A stretch of 64,000 nucleotides of DNA from contig NZ_NHSN01000018.1 in NCBI RefSeq assembly GCF_016653405.1, forward strand, positions 125,020-189,019, read 5' to 3'. Numbering within the stretch: position 1 is the first letter of the stretch; the number at the start of each line of letters is the position of its first letter. The position numbers were made by a program, and so were the translations under genes. Source of the DNA: Halorhodospira halophila. Its GTDB lineage: Bacteria; Pseudomonadota; Gammaproteobacteria; Nitrococcales; Halorhodospiraceae. Below, one piece after another: positions 1 through 12,288 of this stretch. The notes under the pieces were generated by a model. That model made no database searches, was not told the DNA's origin, and worked only from the letters and a program-made list of their open reading frames with translations.

Positions 1-647
1 GCTCGCCCCATCTCGGCGATGGGGTCGCCGCCGCTGACCCGCTCGCCCTCCGCCACGTTCAGGGCTCGGTTGTAGCCATAGGCCGACAAGAAGCGGTCAT
101 CGTGCATGACGATGACCAGGTTGCCGTAACCACGCAGACCGCTGCCACTGTAGACCACTTCACCATCGGCCGCGGCGCGCACCGTGTCCCCCTCCGAACC
201 GCCGATCTGGATGCCACTCTTGCCACCGCTGTCGGTGGCGTAGGAGCGCCGCACTTCACCGTCGGCCGGCCAGACCCAGCCGAGTTCGTAGTCCGGCGCA
301 TCGTCCGGCGGCGGGGGCGGCTCCCGGGTCGTATCCTCGGTCTGCCCCGGGGCCGTATCCGCTGCGTGCCCTCCCGCAGCACCCTCGTCGCTGGGCGGAT
401 TGAGCACCAGGTAGGCCCCGGCCTGGATCTCGTCCGGGTTGGCCAGCTCGTTCCAGCGCTGCAGCTGCTCGACCCGCAGCCCGTGCCGCCAGGCGATGCG
501 GCCGAGCGTATCGCCTGGCTGCACCTCGTAGAGATAGATACGACGGTGTCCGTCCTCTTCCCAGTCCCCGTCCCAGAGCGTCGCGCACCCGGGCATCAGC
601 AGGAAGATCAGTGCCCAGGCCAGCGCTCGCGACGGGTTGCCCACCAT
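1..647 (-). CDS. nlpD: NlpD-like lipoprotein, LysM plus degenerate M23/LytM domain (3' end outside the window)
   Basis: Outer-membrane lipoprotein that in E. coli activates the septal amidase AmiC. The ATG at 645-647 starts a signal peptide ending in a lipobox-like MPGC (Cys21). A LysM domain follows at about residues 38-83 (VQPGDTLGRIA), then an acidic and proline-rich linker (about 87-118), then a LytM/M23 domain from about 124 to the window edge at residue 215. The domain keeps the NlpD signature LRGYGNLVIV but has SAYGYN where active peptidases carry the catalytic HxH, so it should be a regulator, not an enzyme. The C-terminus is missing because the window starts inside the gene. It lies 7 bp downstream of yqaA and is probably cotranscribed. 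The usual nlpD-rpoS linkage cannot be checked here. Confidence 0.87.
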   Translation of the reverse strand, partial: MVGNPSRALAWALIFLLMPGCATLWDGDWEEDGHRRIYLYEVQPGDTLGRIAWRHGLRVEQLQRWNELANPDEIQAGAYLVLNPPSDEGAAGGHAADTAPGQTEDTTREPPPPPDDAPDYELGWVWPADGEVRRSYATDSGGKSGIQIGGSEGDTVRAAADGEVVYSGSGLRGYGNLVIVMHDDRFLSAYGYNRALNVAEGERVSGGDPIAEMGR

Positions 648-654
648 GGGACGG

Positions 655-1236
655 CTATCCGTATTTGACCCACAGCATTCCGAGCAGCAGCAGGACGACA
701 CTGATCCAGCCGATCCGCTCGACGTGGCGCAGGAGCCAGGGCTCAAGCCGGGCTCCTCCCCAGGCTACCAGCCCCGCTACCAGGAAGAACCGTGCCCCAC
801 GCCCGAGCAGCGACGCGACCACAAACGGAACCAGGGCAACCCCGGTGGCACCGGCCGCCACGGTAAAGACCTTGTAGGGGATCGGCGAGAAGCCCGCCAC
901 CAGCACCACCCAGAAGCCCCAATCCTGGAACCAGTCCACCGCCGTCCGATAGGCCTGCTCGTAGTCGGCAGCCGCGATCCAGGGCTCAACCAGATAGAGG
1001 GCGAAGTGGCCCAGGGCGTAGCCGATCAATCCACCGAGCACGGACCCCACCGTGGCGATCAGGGCGAAGGCCGCCGCCCGGTTCGGCCGCGCCAGGGACA
1101 TCGGCGCGAGCAAGACATCCGGCGGGATCGGAAACACCGACGACTCGGCGACGCTGAGCCCACCCAGGGCCCAGGGGGCCCGGCGGTGACCCGCCCACCG
1201 TACCGTCCAGCTGTACAGCGGTCCGAACAGTCGCAC
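655..1236 (-). CDS. yqaA: YqaA family inner-membrane protein (DedA/SNARE-associated superfamily)
   Basis: A 193-residue protein with several hydrophobic segments (about 30-50, 58-85, 120-150, 170-190), typical of YqaA-type relatives of DedA proteins. Visible family features are the proline-rich FPIPPDVLLAP segment near residue 35 and GFSPIPYKVFTVAAG near 115; the latter is the re-entrant-loop region of this superfamily. DedA relatives are linked to lipid-carrier flipping and membrane homeostasis; the role of YqaA itself is not established. The start is a GTG placed directly after the pcm stop codon, so translation is probably coupled. Gene order surE-pcm-yqaA-nlpD is common in gammaproteobacteria. 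Confidence 0.85.
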   Translation of the reverse strand: MRLFGPLYSWTVRWAGHRRAPWALGGLSVAESSVFPIPPDVLLAPMSLARPNRAAAFALIATVGSVLGGLIGYALGHFALYLVEPWIAAADYEQAYRTAVDWFQDWGFWVVLVAGFSPIPYKVFTVAAGATGVALVPFVVASLLGRGARFFLVAGLVAWGGARLEPWLLRHVERIGWISVVLLLLGMLWVKYG

Positions 1237-1899
1237 TCAGATCCGCCCCTCAAGCATCGGCACGAAAGAGACCCCGGCCGCCCGACGCTGCTCGTACTCG
1301 TCGCCACGACGATCCACCACCAGCAGCTCCTGGTAACCGGCCCCGCCAATCGGCGCCACCAGACGTCCCCCGTCGGCAAGCTGCTCAAGCAGCGCCTCCG
1401 GTAGCGCCTCCGGCGCCGCGGTCACGATGATGCCGTCGTAGGGGGCGTACTCGGGCCAGCCCTCGTAGCCGTCCCCGTGGCGGAGCTGGCAGTTGAACAG
1501 GCGGGCGGTGTGCAGCCGCTCGCGGGCCTTGCGCAACAGCGAGCCGATACGCTCGACGCTGTAGACCCGAGGCACGAGCCGGGCCAGTACCGCCGCCTGG
1601 TACCCCGAGCCGGTCCCCACCTCCAGCACGCGCTCCGGCACCCCTTGTTCGAGCAGCAGTTCCGTCATCCGCGCCACCACCCAGGGCTGGGAGATGGTTT
1701 GCCCCTCGCCGATGGGCAGCGGGGTGTTTTCGTAGGCGCGGCTCTCCAGGGCCTCGTCCACGAAGAGGTGGCGGGGTACCTCGCGCAGCGCCGCCAGCAC
1801 CCGTTCATCGTGGATCCCCTGGGCGGCCAGCGCTTCCACCAGCCGGTCCCGGGTCCGCTGAGACGTCATGCCGATACCGGTTGCATTCCGCTCGCGCAT
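1237..1899 (-). CDS. pcm: Protein-L-isoaspartate O-methyltransferase
   Basis: Uses S-adenosylmethionine to methylate L-isoaspartyl residues in damaged proteins, a cytoplasmic repair step. The class I methyltransferase glycine motif [13 protein letters not shown] lies near residue 90, preceded by the family signature [14 protein letters not shown] and followed by DGIIVTAAP and GGRLVAPIG. The ATG overlaps the surE stop as TGATG; an in-frame GTG at 1900-1902 and an internal ATG (MTSQRTRD, ending at 1869) are alternative starts. With the chosen ATG the protein is about 220 residues, slightly longer than E. coli Pcm (208). The surE-pcm pairing is conserved widely in gammaproteobacteria. Confidence 0.95.
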   Translation of the reverse strand: MRERNATGIGMTSQRTRDRLVEALAAQGIHDERVLAALREVPRHLFVDEALESRAYENTPLPIGEGQTISQPWVVARMTELLLEQGVPERVLEVGTGSGYQAAVLARLVPRVYSVERIGSLLRKARERLHTARLFNCQLRHGDGYEGWPEYAPYDGIIVTAAPEALPEALLEQLADGGRLVAPIGGAGYQELLVVDRRGDEYEQRRAAGVSFVPMLEGRI

Positions 1900-2654
1900 C
1901 ACCAGGTCACCCCGTCCAGCCAGCCGCGGACCTGCTCCAGCCCCTGGTGCCGGGTCAGGTCGACCTGAATCGGCGTCACCGAGACGAAGCCGTTGCGCAC
2001 CGCGTAGAAGTCGGTCCCCGGGCCGGCGTCCTGTTCCGAGCCCGGTGGCCCCACCCAGTAGATGGTGCGACCGCGCGGATCGTGCTGCTTGATCACCGGC
2101 TCGGCCCGGTGGCGGCAGCCGAGCCGAGTGGCGTGGAAGCCCTGGATCTCATCCCAGGGCAGATCCGGCACGTTGACGTTGAGGATGCTATCCGGCGGCA
2201 GCGGATCATCCTGGATCTGCTCGAGCAGCTTGACGGCCACCCGCGCCGCCGTGTCGTAGTGGACCGGCGCCCAGGTCCCGGCCAGGGAGATGGCCACCGC
2301 CGGCAGCCCCAGGTAGCGCCCTTCCATGGCGGCCGCCACCGTGCCGCTGTAGAGCACGTCGTCGCCCAGATTGGCACCGGCATTGATGCCGGAGAAGACC
2401 ATGTCCGGATCCTCCTCCAGCAGCCCGGTGAGCGCCAGGTGCACACAGTCGGTCGGTGTTCCCTGGACCCGGTAACGGTGGGGCTCGATCTGATTGACCC
2501 GGATGGGGTCCTCAAGCGTCAGCGAATTGCTGGCTCCGCTGCGGTCCCGTTCGGGCGCCATCACGGTCACCCGCGCCACGGTGCCGAGCCGTTCGGCCAG
2601 GGTCAGGATCCCCTCGGCCTGGTAACCATCATCGTTGCTGATCAGAATGTACAT
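1899..2654 (-). CDS. surE: 5'/3'-nucleotidase SurE
   Basis: Survival protein E, a cytoplasmic metal-dependent nucleotidase acting on 5' and 3' nucleoside monophosphates and short polyphosphate. The metal and active-site residues are all visible: Asp8-Asp9 in [10 protein letters not shown], Ser39 in the RSGASNS segment and Asn91 in [12 protein letters not shown]. Length (251 residues) matches the family. The ATG at 2652-2654 is preferred over in-frame upstream codons because it gives the canonical N-terminus [10 protein letters not shown] and has a GGAG Shine-Dalgarno just upstream. It overlaps pcm by one base and heads the surE-pcm-yqaA-nlpD cluster, divergent from the Smr-domain gene. Confidence 0.96.
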   Translation of the reverse strand: MYILISNDDGYQAEGILTLAERLGTVARVTVMAPERDRSGASNSLTLEDPIRVNQIEPHRYRVQGTPTDCVHLALTGLLEEDPDMVFSGINAGANLGDDVLYSGTVAAAMEGRYLGLPAVAISLAGTWAPVHYDTAARVAVKLLEQIQDDPLPPDSILNVNVPDLPWDEIQGFHATRLGCRHRAEPVIKQHDPRGRTIYWVGPPGSEQDAGPGTDFYAVRNGFVSVTPIQVDLTRHQGLEQVRGWLDGVTW

Positions 2655-2742
2655 CTCGCTCCTGCAGGCGCAGCCTCGAACACACAGTTGCCGCCAAGAT
2701 TGGCAGTATAACGTGTCGGGGAGCACCACCGTGGGGTTGGGC
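2655..2742. promoter_or_regulatory. Divergent promoter region surE / Smr gene
   Basis: This 88-bp gap between two diverging starts contains an AT-rich box at 2705-2712 that reads TATACT on the minus strand (5/6 match to a -10 element, facing surE) and TATAAC on the plus strand (5/6, facing the Smr gene). A perfect 12-bp palindrome GCCAAGATTGGC sits next to it at 2691-2702. No convincing -35 element is visible in either direction, so the promoter assignment is tentative. Confidence 0.35.
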
Positions 2743-3306
2743 ATGAGCAACGGGCAAGACGACAGCGGCGACTCCCGCGACCCGGCGGACGAGGCGGCCG
2801 TGTTCCGCCGGGCCATGGCCGGCGTGCGCCGTTACGAAAACGACCGGGCCGATACGCGACCGCCTCCCCCGCCGCCCCGCCCTGCCCAGCGTGAAGCCGA
2901 CGAACGCCGGGTTGTCGAGAGCCTGCTCGATCCCCCGCCCGACCCGGCGGAGGTCGAGACCGGCGAGGAACTGCTCTACTACCGCGCCGGGGTCCAGCGA
3001 CGCGTGATCCGACAGTTACGCCGGGGGCACTACCCGCCGGCGGCCCAGCTGGATCTGCACGGGCTAACCCGGCGCGAGGCCTACCGTGAGCTGGTGCTCT
3101 TCCTAGCGAGCGCCGCTGATCGCGGTTTGCGTTGCGTGCGTATCATCCACGGCAAGGGACGCGGCTCGCGACAGCCGCAACCGGTGCTCAAGGTTTCGGT
3201 GGATCAATGGCTGAGGCGCCGCGACGACGTTCTGGCCTTTGCCTCGGCCCCGGAGAGCGATGGCGGCACCGGAGCCGTCTACGTGCTGCTGCGCAACCGG
3301 GGCTAG
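2743..3306 (+). CDS. Smr-domain endonuclease-like protein (SmrA/YdaL type)
   Basis: A 187-residue protein with a C-terminal Smr domain from about residue 98. The motifs LDLHG (about 103-107) and IHGKGRGS (about 132-139) are the Smr signatures; Smr domains are RNA/DNA nucleases and SmrB cleaves mRNA at collided ribosomes. By length and by the C-terminal pattern ending in [11 protein letters not shown] it is closer to E. coli YdaL/SmrA, yet it keeps the LDLHG motif that YdaL has lost. The N-terminal half has a proline run (residues about 40-50) and many charged residues and is probably an extended arm. The chosen ATG gives MSNGQDD; upstream in-frame codons would run into the divergent promoter region. 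Confidence 0.85.
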   Translation: MSNGQDDSGDSRDPADEAAVFRRAMAGVRRYENDRADTRPPPPPPRPAQREADERRVVESLLDPPPDPAEVETGEELLYYRAGVQRRVIRQLRRGHYPPAAQLDLHGLTRREAYRELVLFLASAADRGLRCVRIIHGKGRGSRQPQPVLKVSVDQWLRRRDDVLAFASAPESDGGTGAVYVLLRNRG

Positions 3307-3310
3307 GAGC

Positions 3311-3335
3311 CGCGTCCCCGGCCGCCGGGGACGCG
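3311..3335. terminator. Perfect GC hairpin between convergent genes
   Basis: An 11-bp perfect stem (CGCGTCCCCGG and its complement) with a 3-base loop occupies the gap between the stop of the Smr gene (plus) and the stop of truD (minus). No T-tract follows on either strand. The position suggests a bidirectional transcription end. Confidence 0.55.
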
Positions 3336-3339
3336 GGCC

Positions 3340-4353
3340 TCACTCCTCCGCGGTATCGAGGATCTCAGCGACCACTGTGGTGGCGTAAGCCCCGGCGGTC
3401 AGGGTGAACTCAAGCGAGAGGGTATCCGGCGCGGGCCAGTGCCAGGCCAGCCGCCGAGGCATCAGGCGCAGCGGCCGCCGGTCGGCGCGAACGCCCCGCT
3501 GGGCGAGCGCGCCGAGCAGCTCTGGCTCTTCGGACAGGACCTCGGACTCGAGGGTGGCCACCTCGCCTCTCGGCCCGTCGCCCTCGACCCCCGGCAACGG
3601 CCCAGTGGGGTGGACATCACCCTGGACAACGCGGCGACGCAGCGCGGCGTCAAGCACCTCCACGGGGAAGTGACTGCCGGTGCCATCGAGGGCTGCTCGC
3701 TCTCCGGGCCGCACGACATCCCAGCTACCCGCCGCCACTCGCCGCGCCAGCACACGATTGAACAGGTCCGAGCGCACCGCGGAGATCAACAGCCCCCGCA
3801 CGGTGCGCCCCCGCACCGGCTCGCCATCGAGCAGCCAGGCACGGGCCTGCTGCAGATTGCGGCCCCCGCGCCCGAACCGCTGCGGGCCGAAATAATTGGG
3901 CACCCCGCACCGGGCAATGGCCAGCAACCGCCGCTCCACCGCCCGGCGCGGCGCGGACACGTTGCGCATAAGCAGGCTGAAGCGGTTGCCGCTGAGCGCT
4001 CCGCGCCGCAGCTTGCGGGCATTGCGTGTGGCGCTGACGACCTCCAGGCCGTCGTCCAGGCAGCCCGGCGCGAGGGCCGGGCATGGCTTCGGCGCGTGAA
4101 CGGAGAACCACTGCGTGGTGACCGCGTGCCGGTCCTTGAGGCCGGCGAAGCTCACCGCACCCCGCGCCACGCCGGCCTGGGATGCCAGCAGCCGGGCGAC
4201 CGCCTCGGTGGTCCAGCCCCTCTTGCGAATCTGGAGCAGGCAGTGCTCTCCACCGCCGGAAGGCCGGAACGGGAGGATTTCATCCACCCGGAAGTCCTCG
4301 GGACAGGCGCGCAGTCGCGCCGTACCCAGGGGACCGCCGAAGGCCCGGATCAA
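3340..4353 (-). CDS. truD: tRNA pseudouridine(13) synthase
   Basis: Converts uridine 13 of tRNA-Glu to pseudouridine. The catalytic aspartate is in the family motif [12 protein letters not shown] (Asp74), and the N-terminal [11 protein letters not shown] segment and the later [15 protein letters not shown] segment are TruD hallmarks. At 337 residues it is close to E. coli TruD (349). The best start is a TTG overlapping the ispF stop as TTGA, so it is probably translated by coupling within the ispD-ispF-truD cluster, as in E. coli where truD also follows ispF. No ATG nearby would keep the conserved N-terminus. Confidence 0.93.
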   Translation of the reverse strand: MIRAFGGPLGTARLRACPEDFRVDEILPFRPSGGGEHCLLQIRKRGWTTEAVARLLASQAGVARGAVSFAGLKDRHAVTTQWFSVHAPKPCPALAPGCLDDGLEVVSATRNARKLRRGALSGNRFSLLMRNVSAPRRAVERRLLAIARCGVPNYFGPQRFGRGGRNLQQARAWLLDGEPVRGRTVRGLLISAVRSDLFNRVLARRVAAGSWDVVRPGERAALDGTGSHFPVEVLDAALRRRVVQGDVHPTGPLPGVEGDGPRGEVATLESEVLSEEPELLGALAQRGVRADRRPLRLMPRRLAWHWPAPDTLSLEFTLTAGAYATTVVAEILDTAEE

Positions 4354-4841
4354 CCCCGCCCCGGGGCCGATTCCACCAGGACAACGGCCATCGCGGCGAC
4401 CCCCTCGCCACGCCCGGTGAAACCGAGCCGCTCGCTGGTGGTCGCCTTGACGTTGACCGCCCCGGGCGCCAGCTCCATGGCATCCGCCGTGGCCTGCCGC
4501 ATGGCATCGATGTAGGGGGCCAACTTGGGGGCCTGGGCAATCACGGTGCCATCAACGTTCACCGGCACCCATCCAGCCTCCGCGGCCAACCGCAGCGTCG
4601 ATGCCAGCAGCCCGGTGCTGTCCGCATCCCGCCAGCGCGGGTCGTCGTCCGGAAAGTGGCGGCCGATATCCCCCAGTCCACACGCTCCGAGCAGGGCATC
4701 GGTGACCGCGTGCAAGAGCACATCGCCGTCCGAGTGGGCCTCCAGCCGCTTGTGGTACGGAATGGCCACCCCGCCCAGCCGAAACCCCTCGCCCTTGCCG
4801 CCGAAGCGATGAACATCAAAACCCTGCCCGACACGAATCAC
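4350..4841 (-). CDS. ispF: 2-C-methyl-D-erythritol 2,4-cyclodiphosphate synthase
   Basis: Fifth step of the non-mevalonate (MEP) isoprenoid pathway, closing the cyclodiphosphate with loss of CMP. Metal ligands are visible in the N-terminal GQGFDVHRF (Asp9, His11) and in the following [18 protein letters not shown] segment; [17 protein letters not shown] is the conserved C-terminal region. The length of 163 residues is standard. The start is a GTG overlapping the ispD stop (GTGA), so ispD and ispF are translationally coupled. Together with ispD and dxr (34279-35451) three MEP-pathway enzymes are encoded in this window. Confidence 0.96.
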   Translation of the reverse strand: MIRVGQGFDVHRFGGKGEGFRLGGVAIPYHKRLEAHSDGDVLLHAVTDALLGACGLGDIGRHFPDDDPRWRDADSTGLLASTLRLAAEAGWVPVNVDGTVIAQAPKLAPYIDAMRQATADAMELAPGAVNVKATTSERLGFTGRGEGVAAMAVVLVESAPGRG

Positions 4842-5566
4842 GCCGTTCGCTCCCTCTCTGTGGCCGCCCGCTGCGCCGCGAGCACGGCGGCAGCCAGATC
4901 CAGGTCAGCCTGGTGAGTGATCTTCAGATTGCCGGCCTCGCCGGTCACCAGACGCGGGTGACCGCCGTGCCACTCCACAGCCTGCGCCTCGTCGGTGACG
5001 GCGACACCGGCCGCAAGGGCCGCATCCAGTGCCGCGGAAAGACGCTCCAGCGGGAAAAGCTGCGGCGTCTGCGCCTGCCATAGCCCGTCCCGAGAGACGG
5101 TGGCATCCACGCACCCCGCGGCGGCACGCTTGAGGGTATCGCGCACGGGGGTCGCCAGCAGCGCCCCATCGGCGGCCGGGCCACCCTCCTCGATCAGCCG
5201 GTCCAGCTCCGCCGCGCTGAGACAAGGACGCACGGCATCGTGGACCAGCACGCGGTCCTCCGGCCCGGCGATCCCGCTTAGGTAATCCAGGGCCGCCCGC
5301 ACCGAATCGCGCCGCTCGGCGCCTCCATCAACACGGTGCACGGGCTTGTCCGGCAGCTCGTCGGCCAGGCCCAGGGCATTCCAGTAGCCGTCGTCGGCAG
5401 CCAGCGCCACGACAGCCCCGGCTACCTTTGGGTGCCCGAGCAGGCGCTCCAGGGCCCAGCCGATAACGGGCCGACCCAACAGCGAACGGTACTGCTTGGG
5501 GCCATCCCCGCCCCCCATACGCCGACCGACACCCGCCGCCGGTATCACCGCCCAGTAGCGCGCCAT
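4838..5566 (-). CDS. ispD: 2-C-methyl-D-erythritol 4-phosphate cytidylyltransferase
   Basis: Transfers CMP from CTP to methylerythritol phosphate in the MEP pathway. The nucleotide-binding loop [17 protein letters not shown] is at residues about 9-25, and [12 protein letters not shown] and the [12 protein letters not shown] segment are family signatures. About 242 residues, as usual. The ATG at 5564-5566 overlaps the ftsB stop as TGATG; an in-frame GTG three bases upstream is an alternative. The order ftsB-ispD-ispF-truD is the conserved gammaproteobacterial arrangement and couples isoprenoid supply with a division gene. Confidence 0.95.
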   Translation of the reverse strand: MARYWAVIPAAGVGRRMGGGDGPKQYRSLLGRPVIGWALERLLGHPKVAGAVVALAADDGYWNALGLADELPDKPVHRVDGGAERRDSVRAALDYLSGIAGPEDRVLVHDAVRPCLSAAELDRLIEEGGPAADGALLATPVRDTLKRAAAGCVDATVSRDGLWQAQTPQLFPLERLSAALDAALAAGVAVTDEAQAVEWHGGHPRLVTGEAGNLKITHQADLDLAAAVLAAQRAATERERTA

Positions 5567-5838
5567 CACTCCTCCACGACCTGGTAGAAGACCTCATCCT
5601 GACGGATCATGCCGAGCTCATAGCGTGCCCGCTCCTCGAGGGCCTCCGTGCTCTCCTTGAGGTTTTCCACCTCGGCTGCCAGGGCCTCGTTGCGCGCCTC
5701 GGCCCGCTCGTTCTCCGCCTGCTGCGCGGCGACTGCGCTGCGCAGCTCAAGCAGGCCGGGGATGCTGGCCTGCCCGAACCAGAGCTGGCCCTGCAGCAGG
5801 ATCAGCAGCACGCCGAGCAACCCGTTCACCCAACGCAT
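5566..5838 (-). CDS. ftsB: Cell division protein FtsB
   Basis: Small bitopic membrane protein of the FtsQLB divisome complex. The start MRWVNGLL at 5836-5838 has a GGGAGG Shine-Dalgarno and gives a 90-residue protein: transmembrane helix about 3-20, the conserved LWFGQ at its end, then a periplasmic coiled coil rich in Glu and Ala (about 30-65), ending with RARYELGMIRQDEVFYQVVE. An upstream in-frame start exists but would add eight residues ahead of the membrane helix and has no better signal. It lies between eno and ispD, its usual place. Confidence 0.93.
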   Translation of the reverse strand: MRWVNGLLGVLLILLQGQLWFGQASIPGLLELRSAVAAQQAENERAEARNEALAAEVENLKESTEALEERARYELGMIRQDEVFYQVVEE

Positions 5839-5877
5839 GGCGCCCTCCCGCGACGGCCCCACGCGGTGGTCACCGGC

Positions 5878-7167
<1,290 letters not shown>

Positions 7168-7179
7168 TCAGTCGCTCCT

Positions 7180-9719
<2,540 letters not shown>

Positions 9720-9748
9720 GGGGGTAGGCCCACAACGCACCCGGCGGC

Positions 9749-10192
9749 TCAGGAGTCTCCGCCACGCGGCCCTTCGTCGGAGCCGAAGCAATCGCTCAGG
9801 ACGTTGATGAGTTGGTCCACGGCGGCCCGCGAGGTGACGTCGAGCCGACGATAGACCGAGATCAGGCGCACCTCCCCCTCATCGAGAGTGAAACGGGACG
9901 CCGAATACTCGGCACCACCCGACTCGGCCAGCACCTCACCGGGGTGCATCGGCCCCTCGCCGTACTCCAGCCAGCCGTGGCGCACGCCCAGCGCCCGGGC
10001 GAGAAGGGCGATGTGCTCCCGGGTGGGGAAGTTCTGGCCCTCGAGCCAGCCGCGCGCCGCCTGCTTGGATACCCCGACCATACGACCCAGCCGGGCATAC
10101 TCCCGCGGACCGACTCCACACCGGTGGAGGGCTTGGCGGAGTCGTTCGGCGAACTGGGCCCGCGCGTCTTCAGATCCAGGATGACATGCCAT
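9749..10192 (-). CDS. XRE-like helix-turn-helix transcriptional regulator
   Basis: A 147-residue protein whose first 75 residues form a Cro/C1-type HTH domain; the helix-turn-helix is seen in RMVGVSKQAARGWLEGQNFPT (about 38-58), followed by REHIALLARALGV and a conserved WLEYGEG tail. The C-terminal part (about 85-147) is acidic, with a segment LDEGEVRLISVYRRLDVTSRAAVDQLI resembling that of small phage-repressor-like regulators lacking a peptidase domain. It is transcribed divergently from the M1-like metallopeptidase, and the 113-bp gap holds an imperfect palindrome that could be its operator. Target and ligand are unknown. Confidence 0.8.
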   Translation of the reverse strand: MACHPGSEDARAQFAERLRQALHRCGVGPREYARLGRMVGVSKQAARGWLEGQNFPTREHIALLARALGVRHGWLEYGEGPMHPGEVLAESGGAEYSASRFTLDEGEVRLISVYRRLDVTSRAAVDQLINVLSDCFGSDEGPRGGDS

Positions 10193-10229
10193 CGTCGCAG
10201 GCTAAGGAGGGCGGTCGAAAAAGGCAGTT

Positions 10230-10258
10230 GCCATCGACAACCGCTGCTTGTCGTCGGC
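10230..10258. promoter_or_regulatory. Operator-like inverted repeat between HTH gene and metallopeptidase
   Basis: Two 11-bp arms (GCCATCGACAA and TTGTCGTCGGC) separated by 7 bp are complementary at 9 of 11 positions, including a perfect CGACAA / TTGTCG core. The site is about 40 bp upstream of the regulator start and about 50 bp upstream of the peptidase start. Position and symmetry fit a dimeric XRE-type repressor site; binding is inference. Confidence 0.4.
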
Positions 10259-10305
10259 AGCCGGCACGGACGACGCGCCCAGCCAGGGTGCGCTATGATG
10301 CCCGC

Positions 10306-12288
10306 ATGTGCAGGCTCGCCCGCATCCTCGCCGCTGCCCTGCTCGCCACCCTGCCGGTGGCGGCTGCCAGCTCGTGGCCCGATGACCCACAGGCCGAGAT
10401 GGATGTCCGCCTGCACCCCGACGATGGCCGGCTCGAGGGGCGCCTGACTCTGCAACTTCCGGACGAGGGACCATTCTCCCTGGCTGTCGGGCCGGGATAC
10501 CGCATCGACGAGGTGGCGCTCGACGCCGGTAGCGCGGAGAAACTGGGCCAACGGGGGGTCATCCTGCGCCCCGGGGAGGCCACTGAAGCCCGGCTGCGCT
10601 GGTCCGGCGAACCCGGCGAGGAAAGCCGGGGTGCCCACCTGCGACCCGAGGGCGCCTGGCTCGCCGCGGAGGCCGGCTGGTACCCCCGCCCGGCGGAACG
10701 GCGTACGGGCTACCGGCTGAACGTCACTGTGCCGGAACCTCTCCAGGTGGTGGCCGAGGGAACGCGCGTCGATGAGCGCATTTCAGACGGCCTGCGCCGC
10801 GTCGAGTTCCGCCATCCGGCGCCAGCGCGTGGCATCACCCTGTTCGCCGGCGAATGGGAGCAACGCAGCCGATCCGTCCGTCACGGGACCGTCCACACGT
10901 TCTTCCCTGAACACCTCGCGGAGCACCACGACCTCTACCTGGAGAAGACCGGGGCCTACCTGGACGAATACAGCGACTGGATCGGCCCGCCACCGCACGA
11001 GACCTACTCGGTGGTCGCCGCACCATACCCCGTGGGCCTGGCTTTTGCCGGATTCACCGCCCTCGGCGAGCAGGTCATCCCCCTGCCCTTCATCCCGGAG
11101 ACCTCGCTGCCCCACGAAGTCGTCCACAACTGGTGGGGCCGCGGTGTCTACACCGACTACGACGAAGGGAACTGGAACGAGGCCCTGACCTACTACATGG
11201 GCGATTACCACCAGGCCGCGCAGCGGGATACCGAGCAAGCGCAGCGCCTGCGAGGAGACTGGCTGCGCAGCCAGGCCGCGCTCCCCGATGCGGCTGACTA
11301 CCCGCTCAGCGAGTTCCGGCACAACCGGGGGACGGTCGACGAGATCATCGGCTACCAGCGCGGCGCCCAACTCTTCCATACCCTGCGCCGAAGCCTCGGC
11401 GAAGCGGCTTTCGACCAGGCAGTGCGCCGGTTCTACGCCCGGCACGCCCACCAGGAGGCCAGCTGGTCGGAGCTCGAGACCGCCTTCGCGGGAGCTGCGG
11501 AGGACGAGGGCGCGGACGCCGAAACCGTCCCTGCGCTGTTCGAGTGGTTCCTTTCGGCCACCCGCGCCCCGGATCTGGAACTGGATGAACGCACGCTCGA
11601 GGTCGCCCACGAGGGGGACGACCGCTTTCGGATCCGGGTAGACATTGCCTGGGATGAGGACGGCTACCCGGTCTCTGTCCCCGTCGTGCTTAAGGGCGAA
11701 CACGGCCGTCTGGACGAACGGGACATCCGCCTGCAACCGGGGGAGCGAACCCGGATCGAGTTCACCAGCGAGACCGCTCCCCGCTACCTACAGGCCGACC
11801 CGGACCACCACCTGTACCGCCAGCTGGCCCTCGGTGAGGGAGTCTCCATCCTGCGCGACACCCTGCTGGCCGAGTCCGTGACCCTGGTCGCTAGCTGGGA
11901 CGGCCTGGAAGCAGCCGCCGAGCGGGCGCTGCGCGGCGAGGTCGAGCCCGGCGCCCCGGATCGCGACCGCCCCCTTCTGATCGTCGGCCCCAGGGAAGCG
12001 GTCAGCGAACACCTCGAGGCGATCAAGGCCTGCGTCACTGATCGGATCCGGCCGGTGGACCGTTCCCCCGTCGCCTGGGCCAGCACCACCGGGGGCGGAC
12101 AACCGCTGATCGCCCTCGCCGCCGAGGACGCCGAAGAGGCTCGCGAGGCGCTGCAGCGTCTGGCGCGCTACGGCCGGCACAGCTACGTCGGCTTCGGTAG
12201 CGGCCACGATGCCGAGACCGGGCTCTACAACCCCGCCGACCGCCACGGGCTGCGCCTGCCCCTGGCCGATCAGCTGGACGCCGACTGA
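10306..12288 (+). CDS. Secreted M1-like (gluzincin) metallopeptidase
   Basis: A 660-residue protein with an N-terminal signal peptide (MCRLARILAAALLATLPVAAA, cut into two pieces here: hydrophobic core at residues 6-20), so it acts in the periplasm or outside. The N-terminal half is a beta-rich domain like that of M1 aminopeptidases. The zinc motif HEVVH is at residues 270-274, followed by NWWGRGVY and a third ligand candidate Glu292 in WNEAL. The spacing is HEXXH-X17-E, one residue shorter than the X18 of classical M1 enzymes; the pattern NGVY-DY-GNW-E is typical of a less studied M1-like subfamily. The C-terminal 200 residues have no recognised domain. An in-frame upstream extension lacks a signal peptide, so the ATG at 10306 is chosen. 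Its 3' end overlaps tilS (opposite strand) by 19 bp. Substrate unknown. Confidence 0.8.
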   Translation: MCRLARILAAALLATLPVAAASSWPDDPQAEMDVRLHPDDGRLEGRLTLQLPDEGPFSLAVGPGYRIDEVALDAGSAEKLGQRGVILRPGEATEARLRWSGEPGEESRGAHLRPEGAWLAAEAGWYPRPAERRTGYRLNVTVPEPLQVVAEGTRVDERISDGLRRVEFRHPAPARGITLFAGEWEQRSRSVRHGTVHTFFPEHLAEHHDLYLEKTGAYLDEYSDWIGPPPHETYSVVAAPYPVGLAFAGFTALGEQVIPLPFIPETSLPHEVVHNWWGRGVYTDYDEGNWNEALTYYMGDYHQAAQRDTEQAQRLRGDWLRSQAALPDAADYPLSEFRHNRGTVDEIIGYQRGAQLFHTLRRSLGEAAFDQAVRRFYARHAHQEASWSELETAFAGAAEDEGADAETVPALFEWFLSATRAPDLELDERTLEVAHEGDDRFRIRVDIAWDEDGYPVSVPVVLKGEHGRLDERDIRLQPGERTRIEFTSETAPRYLQADPDHHLYRQLALGEGVSILRDTLLAESVTLVASWDGLEAAAERALRGEVEPGAPDRDRPLLIVGPREAVSEHLEAIKACVTDRIRPVDRSPVAWASTTGGGQPLIALAAEDAEEAREALQRLARYGRHSYVGFGSGHDAETGLYNPADRHGLRLPLADQLDAD

